DNA of 64,000 bases from JAEMQF01 sp031419715 (GTDB lineage: Bacteria; Pseudomonadota; Gammaproteobacteria; Burkholderiales; Burkholderiaceae_C): contig JANOLJ010000336.1 in NCBI GenBank assembly GCA_031419715.1, positions 1 to 64,000 of the forward strand. The letters run 5' to 3'. Of this stretch, positions 7,833 through 16,646 are shown in pieces. Position 1 is the stretch's first letter. Each line of letters starts with the position of its first letter. The position numbers and the translations under genes were made by a program. Under the pieces are notes generated by a model that saw nothing but the letters and a program-made list of their open reading frames with translations, was not told the origin of the DNA and made no database searches.

Positions 7833-8711
7833 TCATTGCGCGGTGGGCTGCGCGGTAGCGCCCGGCAGGGCAGTGACGATCCAGCCCTCCAGTGGGTCAA
7901 CGCCGCACGGAAGCCCGAAGTTCGGCTGCACCGCCGCCCAGGCAGCCTGCACCATGCAAAGCACGGCATCGAGCTGGTCGGCGCGCGCATCGTCAAGCAA
8001 GGCCTGACGCTGCGCTCGGCTCAGGGCCAGGCGCATTTCGAGGCGGGTCGCACCACGTTCCAGCGCATCGATCAGCTCGGCCCGCGCTGCCCGGCGCGGT
8101 TCATCCTGGCGCGCCTTGTCGTCGCTCTTGTAGGAACGCGCCCCGAGCAACTCACGCGCCAGCAGGCCAGGGTAGCCCTCCAGGGCAACGCGGCGCGGGT
8201 CACCCGCATGCAGGCCCGGCAAGTGCGACCCCGAAGCAAGCAACAGCGGCGCGCCCGCGTGCAGCATGTAGGCCACCGGCGGGTTCACCCATTTCATTGA
8301 GGGCGACGACCCCGCTGGCCGGTCGCAGGCGCGATGCGCGAATTTCCCGCCAGGCGGGCGTGCCGCGCAAAAGGCGGCAAAGGTCGCGCGAATTTGCTCG
8401 CGCGGCAGCGCCGCGTAGTGTGTGATGAGCGCGGGCCAGGTCATCGGCCACCCCAGGTGCACGACCAGCTCCCGCGGCAGGCCGAAAGGAAAATCGAAAG
8501 CCCCGAGCCATGGGCCGGGCGTGCGCAGCCACCGCGCCAGCGCAGCAAAGTCGGGCAGCAGATGCAGCGCATCCAGCGCCACACCGCCCGCGACGGGGTG
8601 GCCAAGCGCCAGGGCAATGGGTTTGGCCGGCCGGGGGCGACTCGTGAAGTCGACGCCGACGAGCACGGGAAAATCGCGAGGCGTGTCTGGCATTGATGGC
8701 GTTAAAGTCAT
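7833..8711 (-). CDS. DUF429 domain protein
   Basis: A 292-residue protein with the DUF429 features VGVDFTSRP near residue 18 and AFDFPFGLP near residue 70, the first resembling the acidic start of an RNase H-like fold. No biochemical role is established that I can name. The start at 8711 has an AAAGCGAG stretch upstream and is preferred over the ATG at 8693, which has no ribosome-binding site. It is transcribed away from the S10 peptidase gene, with 53 bases between the two starts. Confidence 0.7.
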   Translation of the reverse strand: MTLTPSMPDTPRDFPVLVGVDFTSRPRPAKPIALALGHPVAGGVALDALHLLPDFAALARWLRTPGPWLGAFDFPFGLPRELVVHLGWPMTWPALITHYAALPREQIRATFAAFCAARPPGGKFAHRACDRPAGSSPSMKWVNPPVAYMLHAGAPLLLASGSHLPGLHAGDPRRVALEGYPGLLARELLGARSYKSDDKARQDEPRRAARAELIDALERGATRLEMRLALSRAQRQALLDDARADQLDAVLCMVQAAWAAVQPNFGLPCGVDPLEGWIVTALPGATAQPTAQ

Positions 8712-8764
8712 GCTCGCTTTGCATCATCAAGTTTCCGCGACAACTTCGAAGATCACAATCACGC

Positions 8765-10297
8765 ATGCCCGAGCCCACGGACAAAACCCTATCCAGCCCG
8801 GCGCCACCACCGCGCGAACACATCGTCAGCACCGACCACAGCGTCACCCTCGGTGGTCACACGCTCGAATACACGGTCACTTGCGGCACGCTGCTGCTGC
8901 GCCTGTACAACGAGACGCCGGATCCGAAAGCGCAAGGCCCGAACGGCTCGGCCGGCGCGCCTGTTCAAGCGCCGGACAAGGCCCGCGCCGAGTTCTTCTT
9001 CATCGCCTACACGCGCAAAGACGCACCGCCCGGCACACCACCCCACGAGCCACGCGCCCTGACTTTCGCCTTCAACGGCGGCCCGGGGTCGAGCAGCGTG
9101 TGGCTGCACCTGGGCTTGCTCGGTCCGCACGTGGTGGCGACCGACGACACCGGCCTCGCGCCGCCGCCACCCTATGCGCTGCGCGGCAACGAGCACACGC
9201 TGCTCACCCACAGCGACCTGGTCTTCATCGACCCGGTGGGCACCGGCCATTCGCGCATGCTCGACGGCGAGCCGACCACCGAGTTTCACGAGTACCAGCG
9301 CGACCTCGACTCGGTGAGCGAATTCATCCGCCTGTACCTGACGCGCTTTGACCGCTGGGCCAGCCCGAAGTACCTGATCGGCGAGAGTTACGGCACGACC
9401 CGAGCCGCCGGCTTGTCGCACCACTTGCAGGAAAAACACGACATCTTTCTGAACGGCGTGATGCTCGTGTCCCTCGCGATCGACATGCAAACGCTCAGCT
9501 TCGATCACGCGAACGACCTGCCCTACGCGCTGTTCCTTCCGAGCTACGCCGCCACCGCTTGGTATCACCGCGCGCTGCCATTGGACATGCAGCGCAAGGC
9601 CTTGCGCGAAGTGATCGCCGCCGCAGAGACCTTTGCCAACGCCGAATACAGCCTGGCCTTGATGCAGGGTTCGCGCCTGTCGCTGGCTGAGCGCGAACGC
9701 ATTGCCTCGCAGGTGGCGCGCTTCACCGGCCTGTCCATCGACTACGTGCTGCGCTGCGACCTGCGTCCGCTCGATGCGCGCTTTTGCAAGGAACTGCTGC
9801 GCCAACGCGGCCAGACGGTCGGGCGCCTGGACTCGCGCTTCGTCGGCCAGGACCGCGACGACGCTGGCGAGCAACCCGAAGCTGACGCGGCGATGAGCAA
9901 TCTGGCGGGTGCCTATGCGGCGGGCATCAACCGCTTGCTGCGTTCATCCTTCAAGTTCGAGAGCGACGCGCCCTATGTCGTGCATGCGCCGCTGTGGCAA
10001 AAGTGGAAGTGGAAAGACTTCGAGAACAAATATGTGAACGTTGGCGCCAGCCTGCGCCGCGCGATACAGGCCAATCCCCACATGCGCGTGTACGTGGCGA
10101 GCGGCTTCTACGATCTGGCCACGCCGCATGCCGCGGCCGACTACACGCTGAGCCACCTGGGTCTGCGCGACTCGCAAGCAGCGAACATCAGCGTCAACTA
10201 TTTCGAGGCTGGCCACATGATGTACATCCACCAACCCTCGCTGGCGCGCATGGCGATGCAGTTGCGCTCGTTCGTCAAGTCGCAGAATGATCGGTGA
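8765..10297 (+). CDS. S10 family serine carboxypeptidase
   Basis: A 510-residue alpha/beta-hydrolase of the carboxypeptidase Y family, removing C-terminal residues from peptides. The oxyanion segment NGGPGSSS is at residues 104-111 and the nucleophile is S208 in GESYG. The Asp lies in ASGFYDLATP and the His in EAGHMMY near the C-terminus, so the triad is complete. The start ATG at 8765 gives a hydrophilic N-terminus with no clear signal peptide, so export is uncertain. S10 enzymes are mainly eukaryotic but occur in this bacterial order. Confidence 0.88.
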   Translation: MPEPTDKTLSSPAPPPREHIVSTDHSVTLGGHTLEYTVTCGTLLLRLYNETPDPKAQGPNGSAGAPVQAPDKARAEFFFIAYTRKDAPPGTPPHEPRALTFAFNGGPGSSSVWLHLGLLGPHVVATDDTGLAPPPPYALRGNEHTLLTHSDLVFIDPVGTGHSRMLDGEPTTEFHEYQRDLDSVSEFIRLYLTRFDRWASPKYLIGESYGTTRAAGLSHHLQEKHDIFLNGVMLVSLAIDMQTLSFDHANDLPYALFLPSYAATAWYHRALPLDMQRKALREVIAAAETFANAEYSLALMQGSRLSLAERERIASQVARFTGLSIDYVLRCDLRPLDARFCKELLRQRGQTVGRLDSRFVGQDRDDAGEQPEADAAMSNLAGAYAAGINRLLRSSFKFESDAPYVVHAPLWQKWKWKDFENKYVNVGASLRRAIQANPHMRVYVASGFYDLATPHAAADYTLSHLGLRDSQAANISVNYFEAGHMMYIHQPSLARMAMQLRSFVKSQNDR

Positions 10298-10308
10298 CGC
10301 GCCGCGTC

Positions 10309-10833
10309 TCAATCAAAGGACGACTGCACTGTCCCTAGAAATCCTTCGAATCCGCCCTCACGGTCGGTGTAGTTGGCACTGATCGTCGCCAGCGTGGTTT
10401 CTCGCTCCTGGGCAATGAAACGCTCAAGTTCGCGGTAGTGGTCGGGCGTGAAATTCTGGCCTTCGCTGAGCAGGGCGATCTCGGCAATGACCGCCCAGTC
10501 AATCTCCTGCGAAGTGACCCACACGCGTGCCCCTTGCGGCAAGTTGTGCAGCAGTTCGGCCATGGCGCATTCATGGTCGCTCAAGGCCACCGACACTGAA
10601 TCGGGCCAGCGCCGCAGATGCGCTTCGTCGTCGCGCAGCGGCGCCCACATCGCCACCAGATATTGCGGCGGATGGGTTTCGATCGCGTCACCCTGATCGG
10701 TCTGGATCACCTGGGCGATCGGCCCGATGATGCGGCGCACGGCGCCGATCCACACGCCAGCTTCGGGGCGTGCAACGATGCGGTGGTCGATCGCGGCACT
10801 GTGTCGGTCCATGGCGTCCTCGTTTGGCTGCAT
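10309..10833 (-). CDS. Hypothetical protein
   Basis: A 174-residue soluble, acidic protein I do not recognise. The ATG at 10833 (MQPNEDAMDRHS) is chosen; an in-frame ATG follows at 10812 and the frame runs back to 11010 without a better start. The sequence has no signal peptide or membrane span, a central stretch with many His, Glu and Asp residues, and a predicted helical second half. It follows the cardiolipin synthase gene by about 100 bases on the same strand and converges with the S10 gene. Conserved coding character (sensible composition, no low-complexity runs) suggests a real gene. Confidence 0.55.
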   Translation of the reverse strand: MQPNEDAMDRHSAAIDHRIVARPEAGVWIGAVRRIIGPIAQVIQTDQGDAIETHPPQYLVAMWAPLRDDEAHLRRWPDSVSVALSDHECAMAELLHNLPQGARVWVTSQEIDWAVIAEIALLSEGQNFTPDHYRELERFIAQERETTLATISANYTDREGGFEGFLGTVQSSFD

Positions 10834-10931
10834 TGTGCCGGCGGGGTCTCGACGCGCGCCTCCCACATCCGTGGGGGCGCGGGCCCTATCGGCTTCGGCA
10901 TGGGCCACCTGTCCAGGGTGGTTGCGCCAGA

Positions 10932-12197
10932 TCAGTAGCGATTCCCGCTGATGAAAATCGCGATCCGCATCAGCGCGTACGCGACCCAATTCAGCAGCCG
11001 CGCCAACCACGGCCGGTTGATGTGCGCCGCGCGTTCGACACGATGGCCCTCGTCGATCGCGCGCAGCAAATGGGCTCGCAGCTCGGCGGCGAAAGCATCG
11101 TCTCGCACCAGCACGTTCGCCTCGCGTGCGAGCAACAGGCTCAAGGGATCGAGGTTCGACGAGCCTACCGTGGCGAGCGCACCGCCCGGCGCATCCATCA
11201 CCGCAACCTTGGCGTGCAGAAAGCTCGGCGCGTATTCGTAGATCGTGATTCCCGCATCGAGCAACACGCTGTACACGGCCCGGCTGGCGTGGTGCTGCAA
11301 GAAGTATTCATAGCGGCCCTGCAGCAGCAAGGTGATGCGCACGCCGCGGCGTGCCGCGCGCAACAAGGCGCGCTGGAGTTGCACGCCGGGAATGAAGTAG
11401 GCATTGGCGATCAGGATTTCGCTCTGTGCCAAGGCGATGGCGACGCGGTAGGTGCCTTCGATGCGGCGCCGAAAGCGCACGTTGTCGCGCAACACGAGCG
11501 CGGCCAGCGGTCCGAGCCTCGACTCGCCGATCTGGCTTTCGGGCAGGTCCGACAGGCCCGACATCGCGGTGCTGTCGCCGCGGCTCTCGACCATGTCCAC
11601 ACCTGCCGCGGCGGCCTCGCGCGCGGCGTGGATCGCACCTTCCAGATCGACCTTGCGGGTTTCGCGCGCCAGTTGCAGGCGCCACCACAGGCGCGTCATC
11701 GTGTCGTGCACGTCGGCGACCAGCGGCCCGGTGATGCGCACCGCGAAGTCCAGGCGCGGCAACGCCAGTTCGCCGTGGTTCGGGTCGAAGTGATCATCGA
11801 GCAGGTTGATGCCGCCGCAAAACGCGACCGCAGCGTCGACCACACACAGCTTGCGGTGCAAGCGCCGCCAGCGCCGGGGTACGAGCAGGCGCCAGCCCCG
11901 GGCCGGGTTGAAGATGCGCCAGCGCACGCCGGCCGCGCCCCAACGCTGCTGCCACGCGCTGGGAATGTCATCGGTGCCGACGCCGTCAACAATGACGCAG
12001 ACTTTCACGCCGCGCGCCGCCGCGCGTTCCAGCGCCTCGGCCACCACGATCACGGAGCGCGCGAAGTCGAAGATATAGGTCTCGAGCAACACTTCGTCTT
12101 GCGCGGCGTCGATGGTCGTCACGAGCGCGGGGAAGAGTTCGTCGCCCCCCTTGAGCAGGGTCAGGCCATGATTCGGGCGCAGCGCTTGGCCGCGCAT
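10932..12197 (-). CDS. clsB: Cardiolipin synthase, phospholipase D superfamily
   Basis: A 421-residue enzyme of the ClsB type, joining phosphatidyl groups to make cardiolipin. Two HKD motifs are present: H114, K116, D121 (HRKLCVVD) and H328, K330, D335 (HAKVAVMD), each with the downstream Gly/Ser segment. There is no N-terminal membrane anchor, which separates ClsB from ClsA. The start is uncertain: ATG at 12197 is used here and a GTG at 12230 is an alternative; neither has a strong ribosome-binding site. It follows the endonuclease/phosphatase gene, the same pairing as the ybhP-ybhO (clsB) neighbours of E. coli. Confidence 0.88.
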   Translation of the reverse strand: MRGQALRPNHGLTLLKGGDELFPALVTTIDAAQDEVLLETYIFDFARSVIVVAEALERAAARGVKVCVIVDGVGTDDIPSAWQQRWGAAGVRWRIFNPARGWRLLVPRRWRRLHRKLCVVDAAVAFCGGINLLDDHFDPNHGELALPRLDFAVRITGPLVADVHDTMTRLWWRLQLARETRKVDLEGAIHAAREAAAAGVDMVESRGDSTAMSGLSDLPESQIGESRLGPLAALVLRDNVRFRRRIEGTYRVAIALAQSEILIANAYFIPGVQLQRALLRAARRGVRITLLLQGRYEYFLQHHASRAVYSVLLDAGITIYEYAPSFLHAKVAVMDAPGGALATVGSSNLDPLSLLLAREANVLVRDDAFAAELRAHLLRAIDEGHRVERAAHINRPWLARLLNWVAYALMRIAIFISGNRY

Positions 12198-12237
12198 GTG
12201 TGGGCTTGGGCGTGGGGCAGCGGGCGCCACGGTAGGT

Positions 12238-13026
12238 TCAAGCCAACTCAAGCTCCGCCACGAGCGGCAGATGGTCCGACATGCGCGCCCACGCCACACC
12301 GCGTGGCACCGAAGTCGACACGCAGCGCATGCCGCGGGTGTAGATGCGGTCCAGCGAAAACACAGGAACCCTTGACGGAAAGGTGTTCACCCGGGAACCA
12401 CGCGCACCCTCGACGGCGGCGCGCGTCAAACCGCAGTGGCGCATCGGCGCGTCGAGTTTTTCGCCCCAGTCGTTGAAGTCACCGGCCACGATCAACGGCG
12501 CATCATGCGGCACCTCGGCCTCGACGAAGCGCGCCAGGCGTTCCACCTGGCGCACCCGGCCGGAATGCATGAGGCCGAGATGCGCCACGACGGCGTGCAA
12601 CGTGGTGTCGCGCCACTGCACCGGCACATGCAGCAGGCCGCGTTGCTCGAATCGATGGTCCGACACATCGTGGTGCCCGCAGTCGCCGAGCGGCCAGCGT
12701 GACAGCAGCGCGTTGCCATGTTCACCGAAGCGCGTCAGCGCGTTTGTGCGGTAGGCCACGGTGTAGCCCTCGGGCGGCAGGTAGGCGGCCTGGGGCTGGC
12801 GCGGCCAACCGCGGTGGGTGTCGGGGAAGCGCCGCGCATCGGCGCGATTCGAGTGCCGCACTTCCTGGAGAAACACCATGTCGGCGTCGAGCGCCTCGAT
12901 GCCCAGCACGAGGTTGTGGATCTCCAGGCGCTTGCGCGGGCCCAGGCCGCGCACGCCTTTGTGGATGTTGTAGGTGGCCACGCGCAACAGGTGGGCGCCT
13001 TGCAGGGTGGACGGCGCGTGCGTCAT
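12238..13026 (-). CDS. Endonuclease/exonuclease/phosphatase family protein (YbhP-like)
   Basis: A 262-residue metal-dependent phosphoesterase of the EEP superfamily. It begins with ATYNIHKG, has FLQEVR (metal-binding Glu), GDFNDW and ends with the SDHLPL histidine motif. The start at 13026 overlaps the nudB stop by four bases (ATGA); the longer open frame to 13167 runs into nudB and is rejected. The substrate is not known; pairing with cardiolipin synthase suggests a lipid or membrane link, which is inference. Confidence 0.85.
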   Translation of the reverse strand: MTHAPSTLQGAHLLRVATYNIHKGVRGLGPRKRLEIHNLVLGIEALDADMVFLQEVRHSNRADARRFPDTHRGWPRQPQAAYLPPEGYTVAYRTNALTRFGEHGNALLSRWPLGDCGHHDVSDHRFEQRGLLHVPVQWRDTTLHAVVAHLGLMHSGRVRQVERLARFVEAEVPHDAPLIVAGDFNDWGEKLDAPMRHCGLTRAAVEGARGSRVNTFPSRVPVFSLDRIYTRGMRCVSTSVPRGVAWARMSDHLPLVAELELA

Positions 13027-13574
13027 TCGACGAATCGCGGCAGGTGCAGGATCGCCTCGGCGTTGGACGCCGAAAAGCAGCGCTCCGCTGCCTCGCGCCA
13101 CGGCAGCCACTCGTGGCGCAAGTGCTCGCGCGGCGACAGGCTGACCGCCACGTCGCGCGGCACGCACAGGCCGAACACATGTTCGGTGTTGTGCGTGACA
13201 CCGGGCGCATACCGATGGCGCCAGATGGGATAGATCTCGTAAACGTTGCTCAGGCGCCAGTCGCGCAGGGCCTCGTGAGGCACGAGGGGTGAGCCGATCA
13301 GGATGCCCGTCTCTTCAGCAACTTCGCGCACCGCCGTGTGCGTGAGTGACTCACTCACACTGTCTTTCGAGCCGGTCACGCTTTGCCAATAACCCGGGTT
13401 ATCGGCGCGCTCGATGAGCAACACGTCGAGCGCGCTGCAATGAATCACCACCAGCACCGACACCGGAATCTTCGGCGGGCGGCGCTGCGCCGCGCGTTGC
13501 GCCGGGCTCATCGTTGTGTACACGGCGATCTGTGGGCTGGTATGCGGGCCTGGTGTGCGGGCTGGAATGTTCAC
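13023..13574 (-). CDS. nudB: Dihydroneopterin triphosphate diphosphatase (Nudix)
   Basis: A 183-residue Nudix hydrolase expected to remove pyrophosphate from dihydroneopterin triphosphate in folate synthesis. The Nudix helix ends REVAEETGI and is preceded by WQSVTGSKD, as in NudB; it carries one extra residue between the Gly and Glu compared with E. coli NudB. It starts at GTG 13574, whose GTGA overlaps the aspS stop; an internal ATG at 13511 would remove 21 poorly conserved residues. Position between aspS and an EEP gene is usual for this bacterial order. Confidence 0.85.
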   Translation of the reverse strand: MNIPARTPGPHTSPQIAVYTTMSPAQRAAQRRPPKIPVSVLVVIHCSALDVLLIERADNPGYWQSVTGSKDSVSESLTHTAVREVAEETGILIGSPLVPHEALRDWRLSNVYEIYPIWRHRYAPGVTHNTEHVFGLCVPRDVAVSLSPREHLRHEWLPWREAAERCFSASNAEAILHLPRFVE

Positions 13575-15358
13575 GCGGCTTGCGCGGTGCGCAGCCGAAT
13601 GTGCAGCTCGCGCAACTGTTTTTCGTCAACGCCGCTCGGCGCACTCGTCAACAGACATTGGGCGCGCTGCGTCTTGGGGAAGGCGATCACGTCGCGCAGC
13701 GATTCCGCGCCGGTCATCAGCATCACGAAACGGTCCAGGCCAATCGCGATGCCGCCGTGCGGCGGCGCGCCGTAGCGCAGCGCGTCGAGCAAAAAGCCGA
13801 ACTTGAGTTGGGCCTCTTCGGGCCCGATTTGCAGCGCGCGGAACACCTTGCTCTGCACCTCTTCTCGGTGGATCCGCACCGAGCCGCCTCCGAGTTCGAT
13901 GCCGTTGAGCACCACGTCGTAGGCCTTGGCCACGCAACGCCCGGGGTCGGTTTCCAACCAGTCTTCGTGCCCGTCTTTCGGCGCCGTGAACGGGTGGTGC
14001 ACGGCGTTCCAGCGCTGCGCCGCGGAGTCGAACTCGAACATCGGGAAATCCACCACCCACAGCGGCTCCCAATCGCCCTGCACAAGGCCGCGCGCCTTGC
14101 CGAAATCGCTGTGGCCGACCTTGACGCGCAGCGCGCCCAAGGCGTCGTTCACGACGCTGGCCTTGTCGGCGCCGAAGAACAGCAAGTCGCCATCGCGCGC
14201 GCCAGTGCGCGCGAGAATCTGCGCGAGCGCCGCATCATGCAGATTCTTCACCACCGGTGACTGCAAGCCTTCACGACCTTTGGCTGCGTCGTTCACCTTG
14301 ATCCACGCCAAGCCCTTGGCACCGTAGATCTTCACGAACTCGGTGTAGCCGTCGATCTCGCCGCGGCTCATTTCGCCGCCGCCGGGAATGCGCAATGCCG
14401 CAACGCGCCCACCCACGGCCTGCGCCGGGCCGGAGAAGACCTTGAAGTCGACATCGCGCATCACCTCGGTCAGCTCGGTGAGTTCGAGCTTGACGCGCAG
14501 GTCAGGCTTGTCGGAACCGAAGCGCGCCATCGCGTCGGCATACAACATCACCGGGAACGGCGGCAACGTGACGCCGATCGCATGTTCGAACGTGCTGCGG
14601 ATCATGCCTTCGAACATCGTACGGATCTCCACCTCGGTGAGGAACGAGGTCTCAATGTCGATCTGCGTGAATTCGGGTTGCCGGTCGGCGCGCAAGTCTT
14701 CGTCACGAAAACACTTCACGATCTGGTAGTAGCGATCAAAGCCGGCGACCATCAGCAGTTGCTTGAAGAGTTGCGGCGATTGCGGCAACGCGAAAAACTC
14801 GCCCGGGTGAACGCGACTGGGCACGAGGTAGTCGCGCGCGCCTTCGGGCGTGCTCTTGGTCAGCATCGGCGTCTCGATGTCGATGAAACCGTTCGCGTCG
14901 AGAAACTTGCGCACCTCCATCGCGACGCGGTAGCGCAGCTTCAGGTTGCGCTGCATCGCCGGGCGGCGCAGATCGAGCACGCGGTGCGTCAGGCGCGTCG
15001 TCTCCGACAGGTTGTCGTCGTCGAGCTGGAACGGCGGTGTGATGCTCGGGTTCAGCACCTCGATCTCCAGGCACAGCACTTCGATCTTGCCGCTCGTGAG
15101 GTTGGCGTTTTCCGTGCCCGCCGGGCGCGCGCGAACACGGCCGCTGATGCGCAGGCAAAACTCGTTGCGCACGTCCTCGGCGGTCTTGAACATCGCGGCG
15201 CGGTCCGGGTCGCACACCACCTGCACCAGGCCTTCGCGGTCGCGCAGGTCGATGAAGATCACGCCACCATGGTCGCGGCGGCGGTGCGCCCAGCCCATCA
15301 GCGTGACGGTTTGCCCGAGCAGCGTTTCGCTCACCAGGCCGCAGTATGTCGTTCTCAT
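13571..15358 (-). CDS. aspS: Aspartyl-tRNA synthetase
   Basis: A 595-residue class II synthetase charging tRNA-Asp (possibly also tRNA-Asn, as in many bacteria). The N-terminal OB-fold has GWAHRRRDHGG; motif 2 is around FRDEDLRADRQPEFTQ, and motif 3 contains GIAIGLDRF. Length fits the bacterial type with the inserted GAD domain. The start gives MRTTYCG, the usual N-terminus. The stop overlaps the nudB GTG start. Confidence 0.96.
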   Translation of the reverse strand: MRTTYCGLVSETLLGQTVTLMGWAHRRRDHGGVIFIDLRDREGLVQVVCDPDRAAMFKTAEDVRNEFCLRISGRVRARPAGTENANLTSGKIEVLCLEIEVLNPSITPPFQLDDDNLSETTRLTHRVLDLRRPAMQRNLKLRYRVAMEVRKFLDANGFIDIETPMLTKSTPEGARDYLVPSRVHPGEFFALPQSPQLFKQLLMVAGFDRYYQIVKCFRDEDLRADRQPEFTQIDIETSFLTEVEIRTMFEGMIRSTFEHAIGVTLPPFPVMLYADAMARFGSDKPDLRVKLELTELTEVMRDVDFKVFSGPAQAVGGRVAALRIPGGGEMSRGEIDGYTEFVKIYGAKGLAWIKVNDAAKGREGLQSPVVKNLHDAALAQILARTGARDGDLLFFGADKASVVNDALGALRVKVGHSDFGKARGLVQGDWEPLWVVDFPMFEFDSAAQRWNAVHHPFTAPKDGHEDWLETDPGRCVAKAYDVVLNGIELGGGSVRIHREEVQSKVFRALQIGPEEAQLKFGFLLDALRYGAPPHGGIAIGLDRFVMLMTGAESLRDVIAFPKTQRAQCLLTSAPSGVDEKQLRELHIRLRTAQAA

Positions 15359-15463
15359 TGTTCGCTCCAGATTGATTGCATCGTGTCTCGAAAGGCCTGC
15401 CGCGCTTGGCGGGTCGGCTGGTGTGGGCTTGAGGCGCGGTGCACGCCGCGCGTCAACCGCGCG

Positions 15464-16111
15464 TCAATTTCGCGACGCCTGCGGCAGCGTGACGACGTTG
15501 TTGGCCGGGCCCACCACGCCCATCGAGATCACGTACTTCAGGGCTTCGTCCACGGTCATGCGCAGGGCGATCACGTCGGTGCGCGGCACCATCAGGAAAA
15601 AGCCCGAGGTCGGGTTCGGCGTGGTCGGGACATAGATGCTCAGGAAGTCGCCTCCCAGGTGCGCCGCAGCCTCGCCACTGGGCTTGCCGGTGACGAAAGC
15701 GATGGTCCAGGCGCCCGCTCGTGGGTACTCCACCAGCACGGCTTCGCGAAACGCATTGCCGCTGCTGGAAAACAGCGTGTCCGAGACCTGCTTGACCGAG
15801 TTGTAGATCGACTTGACGATCGGGATCTTGGTGAGCAGGCGATGCCCCTGTTTGAGCCACCACTGGCCGACGATGTTGGCGGCAAAGGCGCCCGTCAGCA
15901 GCAGGCCCAGCAGCAAGACAATCGCGCCCAGTCCCGGCACGCGGCGCAACATTTCCAGCGTGCTGCGCGCCGCTTCCGGCAGCACAGCCTGTGAGGCGCT
16001 GAGCAACCAACCGAACACACCGTCAATCACGCCGAGCGCGGCTTGGAGCACCCAGATCGTGATGGCCATCGGCAGCCAGACGAGGAGCCCGGCAATGAGG
16101 TACTTTTTCAA
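15464..16111 (-). CDS. DUF502 family membrane protein
   Basis: A 215-residue protein with two long hydrophobic spans near residues 5-25 and 55-80, then a conserved soluble part (KIPIVKSIYNSVKQV, PTTPNPTSGF). The function is not established. TTG at 16111 is chosen: GGAG lies five bases upstream and the product begins MKKYLIAGLLVWLP, the family start. A TTG at 16135 would add eight residues. It lies between fmdB and aspS, an arrangement common in Burkholderiales. Confidence 0.85.
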   Translation of the reverse strand: MKKYLIAGLLVWLPMAITIWVLQAALGVIDGVFGWLLSASQAVLPEAARSTLEMLRRVPGLGAIVLLLGLLLTGAFAANIVGQWWLKQGHRLLTKIPIVKSIYNSVKQVSDTLFSSSGNAFREAVLVEYPRAGAWTIAFVTGKPSGEAAAHLGGDFLSIYVPTTPNPTSGFFLMVPRTDVIALRMTVDEALKYVISMGVVGPANNVVTLPQASRN

Positions 16112-16144
16112 ATCCGCTCCGCGCTTACGCGTCAATCTGCTTCG

Positions 16145-16567
16145 TCACGGCGGCGTGCTGCCGCTGCCGGCAGGGGCCGAGGGCTTGTCAGCCGTCTTGA
16201 CCGCCGACGGCGTGGCGGGCTTGGCGGATGCCTTGTCCGCGGTTTTGTCGGCGGCAGGCGACGCAGGCGCCGGCTGCCCGCCCTTGCTCGCGCTGTCGTC
16301 GGCAGCCTTGGCCTCGGTCTTCGCGCCCGAAGCCGCATCGGACGCGGCGCCTTCACCTTTGTCAGCACTCGCGGGCTTCTGACCATTGCCTTTGAAGTCG
16401 GTCACGTACCAGCCCGACCCCTTGAGCTGGAATCCCGCTGCGGTGACCTGCTTCTGGAAGGCCTGGGCGCCACACGCCGGACAGGTGTTCAACACGGGGT
16501 CGGAAACCCTGCGCAGCACGTCCTTCGCGTGACCGCACGCGTCGCAACGGTAGGCATAGATCGGCAT
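16145..16567 (-). CDS. FmdB-type zinc ribbon protein
   Basis: A 140-residue protein. The first 60 residues form the FmdB zinc ribbon (MPIYAYRCDACG with a second CPACG pair). The rest is a low-complexity tail rich in Ala, Lys, Ser, Asp and Pro that varies among relatives. The ATG at 16567 has GAGG upstream; the open frame beyond it is spurious. Regulatory roles have been proposed for the family. DUF502 and aspS follow on the same strand. Confidence 0.85.
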   Translation of the reverse strand: MPIYAYRCDACGHAKDVLRRVSDPVLNTCPACGAQAFQKQVTAAGFQLKGSGWYVTDFKGNGQKPASADKGEGAASDAASGAKTEAKAADDSASKGGQPAPASPAADKTADKASAKPATPSAVKTADKPSAPAGSGSTPP

Positions 16568-16646
16568 CTGCTCGCCTCGCAATCCAAAGCCGACGATTGT
16601 AAGTCGCGGGCGGCGCGTGGCACCGGTGGACGCCCTACTCAGCCGT

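Noticed and set aside
10770..12476. Long plus-strand frame (568 codons) over the clsB region
   Set aside because: It is antisense to clsB, which has complete HKD motifs; high GC makes long shadow frames common here.
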